A stretch of DNA of 64,000 nt from Leekyejoonella antrihumi (lineage in GTDB: Bacteria; Actinomycetota; Actinomycetes; Actinomycetales; Dermatophilaceae), in assembly GCF_007845645.1 (NCBI RefSeq), contig NZ_VCQV01000002.1, positions 1 through 64,000 on the forward strand, given 5' to 3'. The position numbers were made by a program, and so were the translations under genes. The stretch's first letter is position 1; the number at the start of each line of letters is the position of its first letter. A model generated the notes under the pieces. It ran no database searches, was not told the DNA's origin, and worked only from the letters and a program-made list of their open reading frames with translations. Below, one piece after another: positions 33,112 to 42,835 of the stretch.

Positions 33112-35339
33112 TCAGCGGGCACCGGCGGCCAGCTCGCGAAGGTGGTCGGTGCGGGCCCGCAGCAGCGGCAGGTGCAGACCGAGGTCTTCGACCTGCTCGG
33201 CGTCCGCGGGGCAGGGTGGCTGTGCCAGGGCGGCTTCGAGGACCTCGACCGCCTTCGCCGCGTCGAGGTCCTCGAAGAACGTCTCGTCGGTCCCGGCCCG
33301 CAGGCGGCCGACGTCCTTTTGCAGCCGCTTGACCAGCTTGCCCTCGGCGACCCAGCAGTCCTTGACCCCGCCGCCGAGCACGTGGTCGATCAGCACCATG
33401 ACGGCGTGCTCGCGGCCGCGGTCGTCGAAGAGGACGCCCACCGACTCCTGCTGGCCGAAGATGTCGCCGTAGCGCCAGGCGCGCAGCAGCTGCGGCCTGC
33501 CGACCCGTGCGGCCCACGGCCGGTCCGGCACCCCGCCGCCGGCGAGCCGTTCTGCGCTCGCGCGAGCGGCGCCGCGACTGGCCTCGGGGCCGATGACGGA
33601 GGCGCCGCGCAGCAGCGCGAGCGCCTCCTGACTGCCCAGGCTCTCGGCATACCCGATGACCTCACCGAGCATGAAGGTCAGTGTGTCGAGCAGCTGCTGC
33701 TCGTCGATGTCGTCGGGCGCGCCCATGTCCATGGCCGCGAGTGCCGTAGACAGCATGAGCTCCGCCTCGAGCGGGTTTCGCACGCCCTTGATCTCGGCGA
33801 TGAGGGAGGTCGCGGCGACGGCGACCGCCTCCTGCGGGTCGATGTCCGCGAGGTATGCCGGGTCGCCGGGGTCCGCCGGCGCGGTCATCGAACCGTCTCC
33901 GTGCAGGGCTCGGCGGGCGATGTCGCGGACCACGTCCGGGGTGGTGTGTGCGTCGGCGTCATCGGTGCCGCCGGCGGCCCGGTGGAGCTGGTCGAGCACG
34001 GCATACGTCAGGTCGGCCTCGTCGGACACTGCCAGCGGAAAGACCGGGCGGTCGTCGTCGGTCCGCCAGCCGAGGCCGGTGAGCAGGTCGGCGGCCGGGT
34101 CAAGGCCGTTGTCGGGCCGGGCGCCGGTGGCGGTGGTGAGCAGCAGCAGGAGCGCGGCCTGCTCGCCGATCTGCGAGGTGTCCAGCGGCAGCCGGCGCTC
34201 GATGTGCCGCAGCAGGGCGAGCGGGTCACCGTCGGTGATCAGGGCGTCGGGGTCGCCGGCCAGCTTCCTGCCGGTGGCCGTCGGGCGCAGGCTGCCGCGC
34301 TCCTTGCGGATCAGGCTCAGCGCGATCGCGGTCCGCCGCAGCTGCGCGACCGGAAGGGTCTTGTCCTCGCGGTTGCCGGTGCCGAGCCACGCGGCACCGA
34401 AGTCGAGCTCGTCAAAGATGCGCTTGACGGAGGCGGGCGGCAGGTATCCGGCCCCGGTGAGCTTGAGGCCGGAGCCGATCTCGTGCAGCAGGACGACCCA
34501 GGGTCGCGCCAGCCGGGCTGCCAGGTCGGCGGATTGCTCGAGTGTCTCCTCGCCCAGTCGAGCGGCCTGGATCAGGTCCATCAGCCCAGCGGGGAGGGTA
34601 GTGCTCCCCGCGATCAGCGGCAGCAGGGTGGTGGGCAGCGGCGTCTCGAGATGCCCGACGCCGCCGGCCTCCCAGTGTTCGAGCCGCCGATCGACCTCCG
34701 CGGCGTCGAACTGCTCCGGGTCAAAACCGTCGCCGAGCCACTCCAGCCGATCCTGCGCCTCCTCGTCGAGCTCGGCCGCGGGCCCGCCCAGCAGCTCGAG
34801 GATCTCCGCGTAACCCCACACGCCGCCGCAGTCCTCCGGCGGGCAGGCGCGGCGCCCGTCGATGCAGCGCACCCGGCGCTCCTCGCAGGGCTCCGTCGCC
34901 TTGACCGTGAGCAGGTGCCCCCACCGTCGCCGAAGTCGTACTCGTAATGCAGCTTGCTGCCGACCTTCTTCATGACCTGGTCGAGCCGGGCATCGGCCTC
35001 GTGGGTGCTGACGCCGTCGTCGTCCGCATCGGTGACGAAGTAGGACACGGAGTGGGGCGAGCGGGTGGGCAGGTCGAAGCGGTGCAGGTGTGCGCCCTCC
35101 CAGCCCATCGCGATCTGCAGGATGTCGTGCAGGTCCTCCAGCGTGGTGTTGCCGGGGACCTTCAGCAGCCGCCAGATCGGCGGCGTCGCGCCCTGCAGGT
35201 CCACGCGGATCGTGAACGTCTTCAAGGTGGCCGGTGGATCTGGCAGCTTGACCGGGCCGGGCCCGAAGTCCCCATCAAAGACGGCAGTCAGGCCGCCGGG
35301 GGAGACGATGCTGTCGGTGGCAGGCTTCTTCGTCGACAT
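33112..35339 (-). pseudogene. pRiA4b ORF-3-like protein, frameshifted
   Basis: Homologue of the intact gene at 40038-42416. The N-part (from the ATG at 35339) carries the pRiA4b ORF-3 domain: FTIRVDLQGATPPIWRLLKV, MGWEGAHLHRF and LHYEYDFGDGG. At about 34922-34930 the frame breaks: the following text is coding only in another frame, as GHLLTVKATEP then RRACPPEDCGG, continuing to 33112. Loss of one base before a TGG codon explains it. The rest aligns well with the paralogue, including DRPWAARVGRPQLLRAWRYG and LGGGVKDCWVAEGKL. The function of the family is unknown; some relate its domain to IS1096-associated proteins. Confidence 0.8.
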
Positions 35340-35371
35340 CCTGCCAGGCTACGGGAGGGCGGCCGGCCGGC

Positions 35372-36133
35372 TCAGCGACGGTCTCGTGCGCCGTCCTGAG
35401 GGTACGCGTCGGCGAGGTCCTCCGAGCGGGTGAGGGCTGCCCACCGCACGGCCAGGCCGCGCCATACCTGTCTCAGCTCGGGCTCGGCCTCCCGCACCTC
35501 GTTTGCGACGTCCTCGGGGGTGCGCCCCTCGGTGGCGAGGTGCTCCCGCTCGTGCGCGGCCCAGATAGACACCGCGTCGGAGAGCACCTCCGGGTGGAAC
35601 TGCAGGCCCCAGGCGGCATCCCCGATCCGGAACGCCTGATGCGGGTAGAGCTCGGTGCCCAGGAGCGAGACCGCGTCAGGCGGAAGTGTGTGCAGCTCCT
35701 CCCAGTGCCACTCGACCGCGGGGGCCTCGTCGGGCAGGTCTCGGAAGATCGGGTCGTCGACTGCACCCGGCTGCTTCGTCAACCGTCGCAGACCGACCTC
35801 CGGCCCACGTGACCCGTGAGTGACCTCGCCACCGGCGACGTCGGCAAGCATCTCCCCTCCGAGGCACACTCCGAGCAGCGGCAGCAGCTCGCCGAGGGCG
35901 AGGCGTATGAGGTGTCGCACGGAAGGCAGCCAGGGCGCGTCTTTGTCGTCGAACGGGCTCTGTGTCCCGCCGAGCACGATGAAACCATCGTATCCGCAAA
36001 GAGATTCGGGAAGCTCTTCGCCGAGGTACGGGTGCAGGACATGCAGGTCGAGACCCGTGTCGGACAGACACTCTCCGAGATAGCCCGGGCCGGTGCCGTC
36101 CTCGTGCTGGATCACCAGTATTCGCGGCATCAC
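35372..36133 (-). CDS. Class I glutamine amidotransferase
   Basis: Glutaminase-type enzyme of 253 residues. The nucleophile is Cys90 in LLGVCLGGEMLA, with His180 and Glu182 in GLQFHPEV completing the triad; FIVLGGTQSPFDD shapes the oxyanion side. It resembles stand-alone GMP-synthase-like amidotransferases, sometimes involved in gamma-glutamyl breakdown or amide metabolism. The ATG overlaps the upstream ATPase stop (ATGA), so it belongs to the amino-acid transporter operon, and imported glutamine or a gamma-glutamyl compound is a plausible substrate (inference). The C-terminus is long and helical. Confidence 0.85.
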   Translation of the reverse strand: MMPRILVIQHEDGTGPGYLGECLSDTGLDLHVLHPYLGEELPESLCGYDGFIVLGGTQSPFDDKDAPWLPSVRHLIRLALGELLPLLGVCLGGEMLADVAGGEVTHGSRGPEVGLRRLTKQPGAVDDPIFRDLPDEAPAVEWHWEELHTLPPDAVSLLGTELYPHQAFRIGDAAWGLQFHPEVLSDAVSIWAAHEREHLATEGRTPEDVANEVREAEPELRQVWRGLAVRWAALTRSEDLADAYPQDGARDRR

Positions 36134-36873
36134 AGCCGCCCCGCCGCGGTCACGCTATGCAGGAAGGCCTTGGTGCGCTCCTCCTGCGGGTCGCCGAACA
36201 TCTGCTCGGGAGGGCCCTGCTCGAGGATGGTTCCGGCGTGCAGGAAGCACACGGTGCTGGCGACCTCCCGGGCAAACGACATCTCGTGGGTGGCCAGGAG
36301 CATGGTCAGGCCGTCGTGGGCGAGACCTCGAACGATGTCCAGCACCTCCGCCACCAGCTCGGGGTCGAGCGCGGACGTGATCTCGTCCAGCAGCAGCACT
36401 CGGGGGTCCATGGCCAGGGCGCGCACGATTGCCACTCGCTGCTGCTGACCGCCGGAGAGCTGATCCGGATAAGTGGACGCCTTGTCCGCCAGGCCGACTC
36501 GCTGGAGCAGCTCGGCCGCGCGGTCGTTTGCCACGCGGTCGGCGAGGCCGCGGATCTTCCGGGGCGCAAGCGTGATGTTCTGCTGCACTGTCATGTGCGG
36601 GAAGAGGTTGAAGCTCTGGAAGACGATGCCCACGTCACGGCGCAACTGGTCCACGTCGGTGCCCTCGCCGGATACGAGCTGGTCGTCCAGCCAGACCTCG
36701 CCCCCGTCGATCTCTTCAAGTGAGTTGATGCAACGCAGCAGCGTCGACTTGCCGCTGCCGGATGCGCCGATGAGGCAGACGACCTCGTGCTGGTCGACGT
36801 CGAGACTGACACTGCGAAGCACCGGTGTGTCGTCGTATGACTTGACCAGGTCTTGGATCTGCAAGAAGGACAT
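36130..36873 (-). CDS. Polar amino-acid ABC transporter ATPase (GlnQ type)
   Basis: ATPase of 247 residues. Walker A GASGSGKST lies at residues 36-44, the Q-loop at FQSFNLFPHMTV, the signature LSGGQQQR at 139-146, and Walker B with D-loop LLLDEITSALDPE from 160. The length and the LFPHMTV segment are those of polar amino-acid importers. The frame extends upstream to 37647 but that part is shadow of the permease; the ATG at 36873, six bases after the permease stop, is the natural start. It works with the permease and binding protein directly upstream and is overlapped by the amidotransferase gene. Confidence 0.92.
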   Translation of the reverse strand: MSFLQIQDLVKSYDDTPVLRSVSLDVDQHEVVCLIGASGSGKSTLLRCINSLEEIDGGEVWLDDQLVSGEGTDVDQLRRDVGIVFQSFNLFPHMTVQQNITLAPRKIRGLADRVANDRAAELLQRVGLADKASTYPDQLSGGQQQRVAIVRALAMDPRVLLLDEITSALDPELVAEVLDIVRGLAHDGLTMLLATHEMSFAREVASTVCFLHAGTILEQGPPEQMFGDPQEERTKAFLHSVTAAGRL

Positions 36874-36878
36874 CTTGG

Positions 36879-37979
36879 TCACCTGCTCATTCGGCGCTGG
36901 TCGCGTGCGAGCAGCCGGTCGACGAATCGTGTCTGTGGGATGGTGACGATGACGAAGAGCGCTGCGACCACGGTCACCGACGAGAGGTTGAAGTAGTTGC
37001 TGGAGTAGATCTTCGCCTGGGTGAACCCGTCGACGGTGCCGATGACGGTGACCAGGGCGGTGTCCTTCTGCAGCCCGATGAAGTCGTTGAGCAGAGGAGG
37101 AATGACTCGCCGGACAGCTTGTGGGACCACGACATAGCGCATGCTGAGCCCGTGGGAGAGGCCGAGTGACCGGGCAGCGGCCGGCTGGCTCCAGTGCACG
37201 CTCTCGATGCCGGCGCGATACACCTCGGCGACGTACGCGCCGTAGGTCAGGCTGAGGGCCAGGATTGCTGCACCGGTCGGGCTGAGCGACGACAGCACCG
37301 GGAAGTGGGCCAGTGGCAGGCCGAACCCCACCAGATAGATCACGATGATTGCGGGCACGGCGCGGAAGGCGTCGATGTATGCCGTCGCCAGGCTCGCGAT
37401 GGACCGCCCGGCTCGACCTGGGGCGAGGCGAGCAAGTGCGAGCACCAAGCCCCAGACAAGGACGATGATCTCGGCGACGACTGCGATGAAGATGTTGCGT
37501 CCGAACGCCTTGGTGACCTCGAACCAGCTGCGGGAGATCATCGCCGGCTGGAAGAACGTGCGCTGGACCGCGTGATTGTTTGCCAGCAGGAAGAGCACGA
37601 AGGCGCAGAGCACCAGCACGGTCAGGCATCCGCCCAAGCAGACCCAAGCCGAGTTGCGCATGCGGGAGCGGTACTTGCGTATGGCGGGTCCGTCACCGTC
37701 GGCGACAGCGCGTACAGCGGCAGATCGCGACTGAAAGGCGTTGCGGGCCGGGGAGAATGGCGCCAGCGCTCCAATGACACCGAGGATCGCGATCGCGATC
37801 AGGACCCATCGCCACCCGCCCGAGTCGGGTGCGACGAGATAGAGCTGCACCGCCGTCCACACGACTACCGCAAGCACGGCCACGGCGACCAGTGTCGCTG
37901 CGCCGGTCAGCCGCGTGGCGGCTCCGAGGGGCTGGGTCGGCTGACCCGGTCGGTTGAGCGGTTTCTGGAGTGTCGTCAT
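36879..37979 (-). CDS. Polar amino-acid ABC transporter permease with N-terminal extension
   Basis: Inner-membrane permease of 366 residues. The HisM/GlnP-type domain occupies the C-terminal ~210 residues, with YIDAFRAVPAIIVIYLVGFG, LSLTYGAYVAEVYRAGIESV and the EAA-like loop AARSLGLSHGLSMRYVVVPQ. The first ~155 residues add three hydrophobic segments (LVAVAVLAVVVWTAV, WVLIAIAILGVIGAL, LTVLVLCAFVLFLLA) not present in typical short permeases. The ATG at 37979 overlaps the binding-protein stop (ATGA). Only one permease gene is present, so it likely acts as a homodimer. Confidence 0.9.
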   Translation of the reverse strand: MTTLQKPLNRPGQPTQPLGAATRLTGAATLVAVAVLAVVVWTAVQLYLVAPDSGGWRWVLIAIAILGVIGALAPFSPARNAFQSRSAAVRAVADGDGPAIRKYRSRMRNSAWVCLGGCLTVLVLCAFVLFLLANNHAVQRTFFQPAMISRSWFEVTKAFGRNIFIAVVAEIIVLVWGLVLALARLAPGRAGRSIASLATAYIDAFRAVPAIIVIYLVGFGLPLAHFPVLSSLSPTGAAILALSLTYGAYVAEVYRAGIESVHWSQPAAARSLGLSHGLSMRYVVVPQAVRRVIPPLLNDFIGLQKDTALVTVIGTVDGFTQAKIYSSNYFNLSSVTVVAALFVIVTIPQTRFVDRLLARDQRRMSR

Positions 37980-38854
37980 GAAACTGACCAGGCCGGCACG
38001 CTTGCCGGGTCGCCGCCGAACGCCGGGCCGAGATAGGTCTTTGACAACTGGTTGAGGTAGCCGTGCTTCTTGCACCAGGCGAGGATCTTGTTGACGGCGG
38101 TGACGTTCTCCGACCCCTTGGGAAACATGATCCCGTAGGACTGGCCCGAGTTGTACTTTCCGATCACCGACACCGCGCCGCTGGACTTCTTGGCCTGGCC
38201 GAGCTCGATCGCGACGTCCTGGATGTAGGCGTCGACCTGACCGGCCGCGACTGCGGCCAGCGCCTCGGTGTCGCCGGGGAAGACCTTGACCGACCCGGAC
38301 GGCTTGAGGGTCTGACTGACCCACGTCTGCGCGGCAGTGCCCTCCTTGACGCCGATCGTCATCTTGCGCAGGTTGGCCCCGGTGACCTTGGAGCCCTTCT
38401 TGGTCAGCACGCCGAGGTAAGAGTCGTAGTACGGCTTGGAGAACGTGACCACTTTGGCGCGCGCGGGCGTGATGGAGATCTCGTCGAGGGACAGGTCGTA
38501 GCCGGTGAGTGTGCCGGAGACGAGCTTGTCGAAGGAGACGTTCTGCAGGCTGATCTGCTTCTGGCCGCCCAGGTAGGCGATCTCGGATGCGAGGCAGTAC
38601 TCGTACCCGCTCTTGATGGAGCCGATCGTGTCGCCGTCCCACCAGCCGGCCGACGGCAGGTCGGCCTTGATGGTCAGCGTGCCGGACGTGGTCGTCTTCA
38701 GCGGGATACTTCCCGCCGTGCCGGTGACCTTGCACGATCCCCAAGAGCTGCCGGTGGCGCCGGCTGCCTTCGACGAGCCAGAGCTGCCGCAGCCTGCGGT
38801 GACGACCAGGATCGCGCTGACGGCCACAGCCCCGGCGATACGTGTGTGTCTCAT
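37976..38854 (-). CDS. Polar amino-acid ABC transporter substrate-binding lipoprotein
   Basis: First gene of the operon, 292 residues. A signal peptide ends in a lipobox with Cys22 (VVTAGC), so it is membrane-anchored outside. The family-3 binding-protein fold is seen in LTIKADLPSAGWWDGDTIGS (usual start of lobe 1), YDLSLDEISITPARAKVVTF and FSKPYYDSYLGVLTKKGS, and MTIGVKEGTAAQTW in lobe 2. The usual arginine that binds the alpha-carboxylate may be Arg in TPARAKVV. Divergent from a LacI-type regulator with an operator in the 113-base gap. Confidence 0.9.
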   Translation of the reverse strand: MRHTRIAGAVAVSAILVVTAGCGSSGSSKAAGATGSSWGSCKVTGTAGSIPLKTTTSGTLTIKADLPSAGWWDGDTIGSIKSGYEYCLASEIAYLGGQKQISLQNVSFDKLVSGTLTGYDLSLDEISITPARAKVVTFSKPYYDSYLGVLTKKGSKVTGANLRKMTIGVKEGTAAQTWVSQTLKPSGSVKVFPGDTEALAAVAAGQVDAYIQDVAIELGQAKKSSGAVSVIGKYNSGQSYGIMFPKGSENVTAVNKILAWCKKHGYLNQLSKTYLGPAFGGDPASVPAWSVS

Positions 38855-38876
38855 GATGCCTCCAAGTTGCTCGTGA

Positions 38877-38892
38877 CCTAAAACGGTTTAGG
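38877..38892. promoter_or_regulatory. LacI-type operator
   Basis: CCTAAAACGGTTTAGG is an inverted repeat of 8+8 bases with one mismatch and the central CG typical of LacI/GalR operators. It sits in the gap between the divergent transporter operon and the LacI-type gene and is the only A/T-rich palindrome there. It should let the regulator control both directions. Confidence 0.75.
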
Positions 38893-38967
38893 TGAACGAG
38901 GACTAGAGTGACAGCACGGCCGGGTGGCGTCAACCACTTCCCACGAATCGTTGCAACGGAGGAATGC

Positions 38968-39966
38968 GTGACCGCTTCGCACAAACGCGTGGGGATCCGC
39001 GATGTGGCCAACGCGGCCGGGGTCAGCATCACCGCGGTCTCGTGGACCTTGAATGGCAAGGGCGAGGTTGCAGAGTCGACCCGTCGACGCATTCGCGAAG
39101 TAGCGGAGTCCCTTGGATACCAGCCGAATGAGGCAGCGCGCTCCCTGCAGTCTGGACGAAGCCGGATCCTCGGGGTGGCGATCGCCCACCGCAACTCGCG
39201 GTCATGGGAGCAGACCTACCTGCCCTACTATCGGTCGGTCGTCGCGGGTGCTGCGATGGAGGCGGTGGAGCACGGTCACGCGGTGGCGGCCATCCCGTTC
39301 GAGGCGGACGGGCGGATGCGATTCACGATGCCGATCGACGGGATGGTGGTCGTCGACCCGGTGCGCGACGATCCGATCCTGGCCGAGTGCCGCCGTCGTG
39401 GCATCACCGTCGTCACTGACGGCAGGCCGATCGACGAGGTCCACGACGATGAGCCGATGGTGCAAAGCGACACCGCGCGAGGTCTGGCCGAGCTCTTCGG
39501 CCGATTGGACGACCTCCAGGTCCGGAGTCCCGCTCTGCTGATCGGACCGGAGGCCGACTCCTACACACTCGACAGCACGCGCTACTTCCGCAACTGGTGC
39601 CGTCGGGCGGGGCACTCGACGCGGGTGGTCCGACTGAAACCTGGACAGGACCCGGTAGAGGCGGCCGGCGATCTGCTCGATGAGACGGAGCGGCCGGGCG
39701 CCATCCACAGCCTCAACGAGACCTATGGCAACGCGGTGCTCGAAGCGGCGGGCCGGCGCAGGCTGCGGGTGCCGCAGGATCTTGCGGTGACGATGATGGG
39801 GGACGCCACGTCCGTCGCGCCCGGCAATGGCGCGGTTTATCTTGTCCTGGACCCGGTAGCCGTGGGCGCAGCCGCAACCCGTCTGTTGGTCGGGGCGCTC
39901 GACCACGAGTCGGTGGAGGACCTGCTGCTGCCGTGCCGTGTGGTCGACTCACCGCAGTGGGCCTGA
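38968..39966 (+). CDS. LacI-family transcriptional regulator
   Basis: Regulator of 332 residues. The N-terminal helix-turn-helix and hinge cover residues 8-60: VGIRDVANAAGVSITAVSWT, LNGKGEVAESTRRRIREVAE and SLGYQPNEAARSLQSGRS. A periplasmic-binding-like domain follows (ILGVAIAHRNSRSWEQTYLP). GTG at 38968, five bases after GGAGG (38958-38962), is preferred to the earlier in-frame start at 38908, which lies downstream of the operator but has no site. The divergent amino-acid transporter operon and the palindrome at 38877 make it the probable local repressor. LacI control of an amino-acid transporter is unusual, since the family mostly senses sugars. Confidence 0.9.
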   Translation: MTASHKRVGIRDVANAAGVSITAVSWTLNGKGEVAESTRRRIREVAESLGYQPNEAARSLQSGRSRILGVAIAHRNSRSWEQTYLPYYRSVVAGAAMEAVEHGHAVAAIPFEADGRMRFTMPIDGMVVVDPVRDDPILAECRRRGITVVTDGRPIDEVHDDEPMVQSDTARGLAELFGRLDDLQVRSPALLIGPEADSYTLDSTRYFRNWCRRAGHSTRVVRLKPGQDPVEAAGDLLDETERPGAIHSLNETYGNAVLEAAGRRRLRVPQDLAVTMMGDATSVAPGNGAVYLVLDPVAVGAAATRLLVGALDHESVEDLLLPCRVVDSPQWA

Positions 39967-40037
39967 CGAGCGGCAGGGATCAGCCGGGAGGGTGCGGGAT
40001 CTCTGGCCCAGGCATCTCTGCCACCCACCCCCAGCTT

Positions 40038-42416
40038 TCAGTGCGAGCCTGGTGCGATCTGCCGTAGATGTTCGACGCGGGCGCGCAGCAGGTCGAGATA
40101 CAGGGCGACGTCCTCGATCTGATCCTCCTGCTCCGGGCAGGTCGACTGCGCCAGCGCCGACTCGAGGAGGGTTACAGCCTCTGCCGCGTCGATGTCCTCG
40201 AAGAACGCCTCGGTCCGCGAGACGAGCTCGCGACGGATGTCGTCATGCAGCTTCTTGGCCTGACGTCCCTCGGCGACCCAGCAGTCCTTCACGCCGCCGC
40301 CGAGCAGGTGGTCGATGAGCACCATGACCGCGTGCTCGCGGCCGCGGTAGTCGAACAGCAGGCCGATCGACTCCTGCTCGCCGAGGTGATCTCCATAGCG
40401 CCAGGCGCGCAGCAGATCCGGCTTGCCGACCCGCGTGGCCCACGGGCGGTCCGGCACCCCGGCTGCGGCCAGCCGGTCCGCACCGACCTGCGCGCGGGCG
40501 CGGGTGACCTCTGGGCCGAGGACCGAGGCGACCCGCAGCATTCCCAGGGCATTCGGGCCGCCGACGCTCTCGGCAGACGAGATGATCTCGGCGAGCATCG
40601 TGGTCATGGCCATGCTCAGCTGCCGCTCATCCAAGTCGTCGGGCGCGGCCAGCTGGAACGTCGCGAAGACCGGGCACAGAGCCAGCTCCGCGGCGAGCGG
40701 ATGCCGTGCCTCGGCGATCCCGTCGAGCAGCGCGCCGGTCGCCGTCTCGACCAGTTCTTCGGGGTCGGGCAGGTCCGCGGGCTCGGGCGACGCCGAAGGC
40801 TGCGACGCCGAAGGCCGTGACATCGTGACTCGTGGGTCGCCAGGCATTGGCGCGAACTGCAGCATGTCGGGGGTGATCTCCTCGCCGCCCAGCGCGCGGC
40901 GGGCGACGTCGCGCACCGGGTCCGGGGTCGAGGGTGGCTTCCCGTGGTCGGTGCCGCCGGCCGCCCAGTGCAGGTGCTCGAGCACGGCATACGTCAGGCC
41001 TGCATGATCGTGCACGGCGATCGGGAACACCGGGTGATCCTGGTCGGATCGCCAGCCGAGACCGGTGAGGAGATCGGCCGCCGGCGCCGACCCCTCACCG
41101 GGCCGGGCGCCGACGGCGACGACGAGCAGGAGCAGCAGCGCAGCCTGGTGTCCAAAGCCCGACTTCTCCAGTGGCAGCCGGCCCTGGATGTGGCGCAGCA
41201 GCGCGATCGGGTCGACCGCGGTGCCGATGAGGTCGTCCGGAGCGCCGCCCAGCTTCGTGCCGGTGGCGGTCGGCAGCAGCATGCCCTTGCGCTTGCGGAT
41301 CAGGCCGAGCGCCTGTGCACTGGCGCGTAGGTCTGCGACCGGCGGCGTCTGATCCTCCCGGTTGCCCTTGCCGATCCAGTGGCTGTCGAGGCCGAGCCCG
41401 TCGAAGACACGCTTGACGGATGCCGGGGGCAGGTAGCCGGCCTCGGTGAGCTTCAGGCCGTCGCCGATCTCGCGCATCAGCACCAGCCATGGGTGCACCA
41501 TGCGGGCGGCCACGTCGGTGGAGGGCTCGGGCGTCTGGTCGTCCAGGTGTGCGGCACCGATCAGATCCAGGAGCTCGTCGGGTGGGAAGGGACTCTGCTT
41601 CAACAGGGGCAGCAGGCTGACCGGTGGCATCGGCCCACCCAGTTGCAGGTCGCCGGACGACCACTGCTCCAACGCACTGTCGGTCTCCGCGATGTCGAAC
41701 TCGGCCGGGTCGAAGCCCTCGGGCATCCAGTCGACGCGTTCTTGTCCCCACTCGTCCAGCTGCTCCTTCGGGGTCGCCAGCATCTCCAGGATCTCCTCGT
41801 ACCCGGACATGCCGCCGCAGTCCTCGGGCGGACAGGCTCGGCGGCCGCCGACACATCGCACCCGGTCGGCGCGACCGGGCGTCACCTTCTTGACCTGCAG
41901 CAGGTGCTCCCAGGCGTCCCCGAAGTCGTACTCGTAGTGCAGCTTGTCGCCGGCCTGGTGCAGCACCTGGTCGAGGCGGGCATCGGCCTCGTGCGTGCCG
42001 GCGCCGGGCTCTTCGTTATCGGCATTGACGAAATAGGGCCCGGGTCGCCCGCCGCCGGTGTGCAGCTCGAACCGGTGCAGGTGGTAGCCCGCCCAGCCCA
42101 TGGCGAGCTGGAGGACGTCGCTGACCTGGTCCAGTGTCGTGTCACCGGGGATCTCCAGCAACCGCCAGACAGGCGGCTTGACATGACGCAGGTCGACCCG
42201 GATCGTGAAGGTCAGCGGCTCGGCGGGTGGATCGGGCAGCTCGATCGGACTCGGGAGGAAGGGATCGTCGAAGGCCACCTCGAACGGTGCGGAGCCCAGC
42301 AGCCCGCCGAATGCCTCCCGTAGCTGCTCGGGCGTCGGATCGCCTTCGAGCAGCTGGTCGGCCAGCTGCTGTGCCAGCACCTCGGCCTCTGACGGCGTAC
42401 GCTTCTTCGTCGGCAT
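40038..42416 (-). CDS. pRiA4b ORF-3 family protein, intact copy
   Basis: Large protein of 792 residues. The pRiA4b ORF-3 domain occupies about residues 75-240: FTIRVDLRHVKPPVWRLLEI, LAMGWAGYHLHRFELHTGGG and LHYEYDFGDAWEHLLQVKKV, followed by a Cys pair in RRACPPEDCGGMSGYEEILE. The C-terminal ~350 residues are a second domain shared with the genes at 33112 and 46350, with DRPWATRVGKPDLLRAWRYG and LGGGVKDCWVAEGRQAKKL. Function unknown; no nuclease motif is certain. It is transcribed alone. The name comes from a plasmid gene and says nothing about role. Confidence 0.85.
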   Translation of the reverse strand: MPTKKRTPSEAEVLAQQLADQLLEGDPTPEQLREAFGGLLGSAPFEVAFDDPFLPSPIELPDPPAEPLTFTIRVDLRHVKPPVWRLLEIPGDTTLDQVSDVLQLAMGWAGYHLHRFELHTGGGRPGPYFVNADNEEPGAGTHEADARLDQVLHQAGDKLHYEYDFGDAWEHLLQVKKVTPGRADRVRCVGGRRACPPEDCGGMSGYEEILEMLATPKEQLDEWGQERVDWMPEGFDPAEFDIAETDSALEQWSSGDLQLGGPMPPVSLLPLLKQSPFPPDELLDLIGAAHLDDQTPEPSTDVAARMVHPWLVLMREIGDGLKLTEAGYLPPASVKRVFDGLGLDSHWIGKGNREDQTPPVADLRASAQALGLIRKRKGMLLPTATGTKLGGAPDDLIGTAVDPIALLRHIQGRLPLEKSGFGHQAALLLLLVVAVGARPGEGSAPAADLLTGLGWRSDQDHPVFPIAVHDHAGLTYAVLEHLHWAAGGTDHGKPPSTPDPVRDVARRALGGEEITPDMLQFAPMPGDPRVTMSRPSASQPSASPEPADLPDPEELVETATGALLDGIAEARHPLAAELALCPVFATFQLAAPDDLDERQLSMAMTTMLAEIISSAESVGGPNALGMLRVASVLGPEVTRARAQVGADRLAAAGVPDRPWATRVGKPDLLRAWRYGDHLGEQESIGLLFDYRGREHAVMVLIDHLLGGGVKDCWVAEGRQAKKLHDDIRRELVSRTEAFFEDIDAAEAVTLLESALAQSTCPEQEDQIEDVALYLDLLRARVEHLRQIAPGSH

Positions 42417-42625
42417 CGCTCCAGGCTAGGTGATGCCACTTGTCCAGCGATGTTCTCCTCGGCGACCGCCGGCCACTTCCGTAGGCCTGCCTTGCCGAAG
42501 ACGTAGAGTCCGACGGTGTGCAGCGCTGCGTCGAGGCGACGCGCCGAGGCGACGAGGCCCGTGGACAGTCGTGGTCTGCTGAGCGCGGGCTTGTAGGCTG
42601 GTGAGCCACGCGAGGAGGTGTTCCC

Positions 42626-42835
42626 ATGGGTGCGAGCCACAGCACTTCCGAGAGGCCGGCGCTGGACGCCGAAGAGATCGAGCGCGTGATGGCGGGGGTC
42701 GAGAAGATTCAGCAGCTCGCCGGGCACTTCCCCAGCGAGGAAGACCTCGCCGCTGCACGTGCGATTGCCGAGGGCAAGATCAGCCTTGAGGACGCTTTGG
42801 CGGAACTGGATCGGAAGTACCGGACGACAGCGTGA
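42626..42835 (+). CDS. VbhA-like antitoxin
   Basis: A 69-residue helical protein resembling VbhA, the small antitoxin that inhibits Fic AMP-transferases. The C-terminal part (SEEDLAAARAIAEGKISLED then ALAELDRKY) is the usual VbhA-type end. The canonical inhibitory motif of the class, [S/T]-x3-E-[G/N], is not unmistakable here, though residues around AAARAIAEGK are close. The stop overlaps the GTG of a Fic N-terminus (GTGA) that is dead after nine codons, so this antitoxin is an orphan. GAGGAGG lies before the ATG at 42626. Confidence 0.75.
   Translation: MGASHSTSERPALDAEEIERVMAGVEKIQQLAGHFPSEEDLAAARAIAEGKISLEDALAELDRKYRTTA

Noticed and set aside
31742-33517. A long minus-strand open frame of 591 codons
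   Set aside because: It overlaps the YbjQ-like and lipoprotein genes and the pRiA4b-type gene in another frame, is extremely Arg-rich, and has no ribosome site.
33055-34947. A plus-strand open frame of 630 codons
   Set aside because: It is the antisense of the pRiA4b-type gene, whose protein is clearly homologous to the intact copy at 40038.
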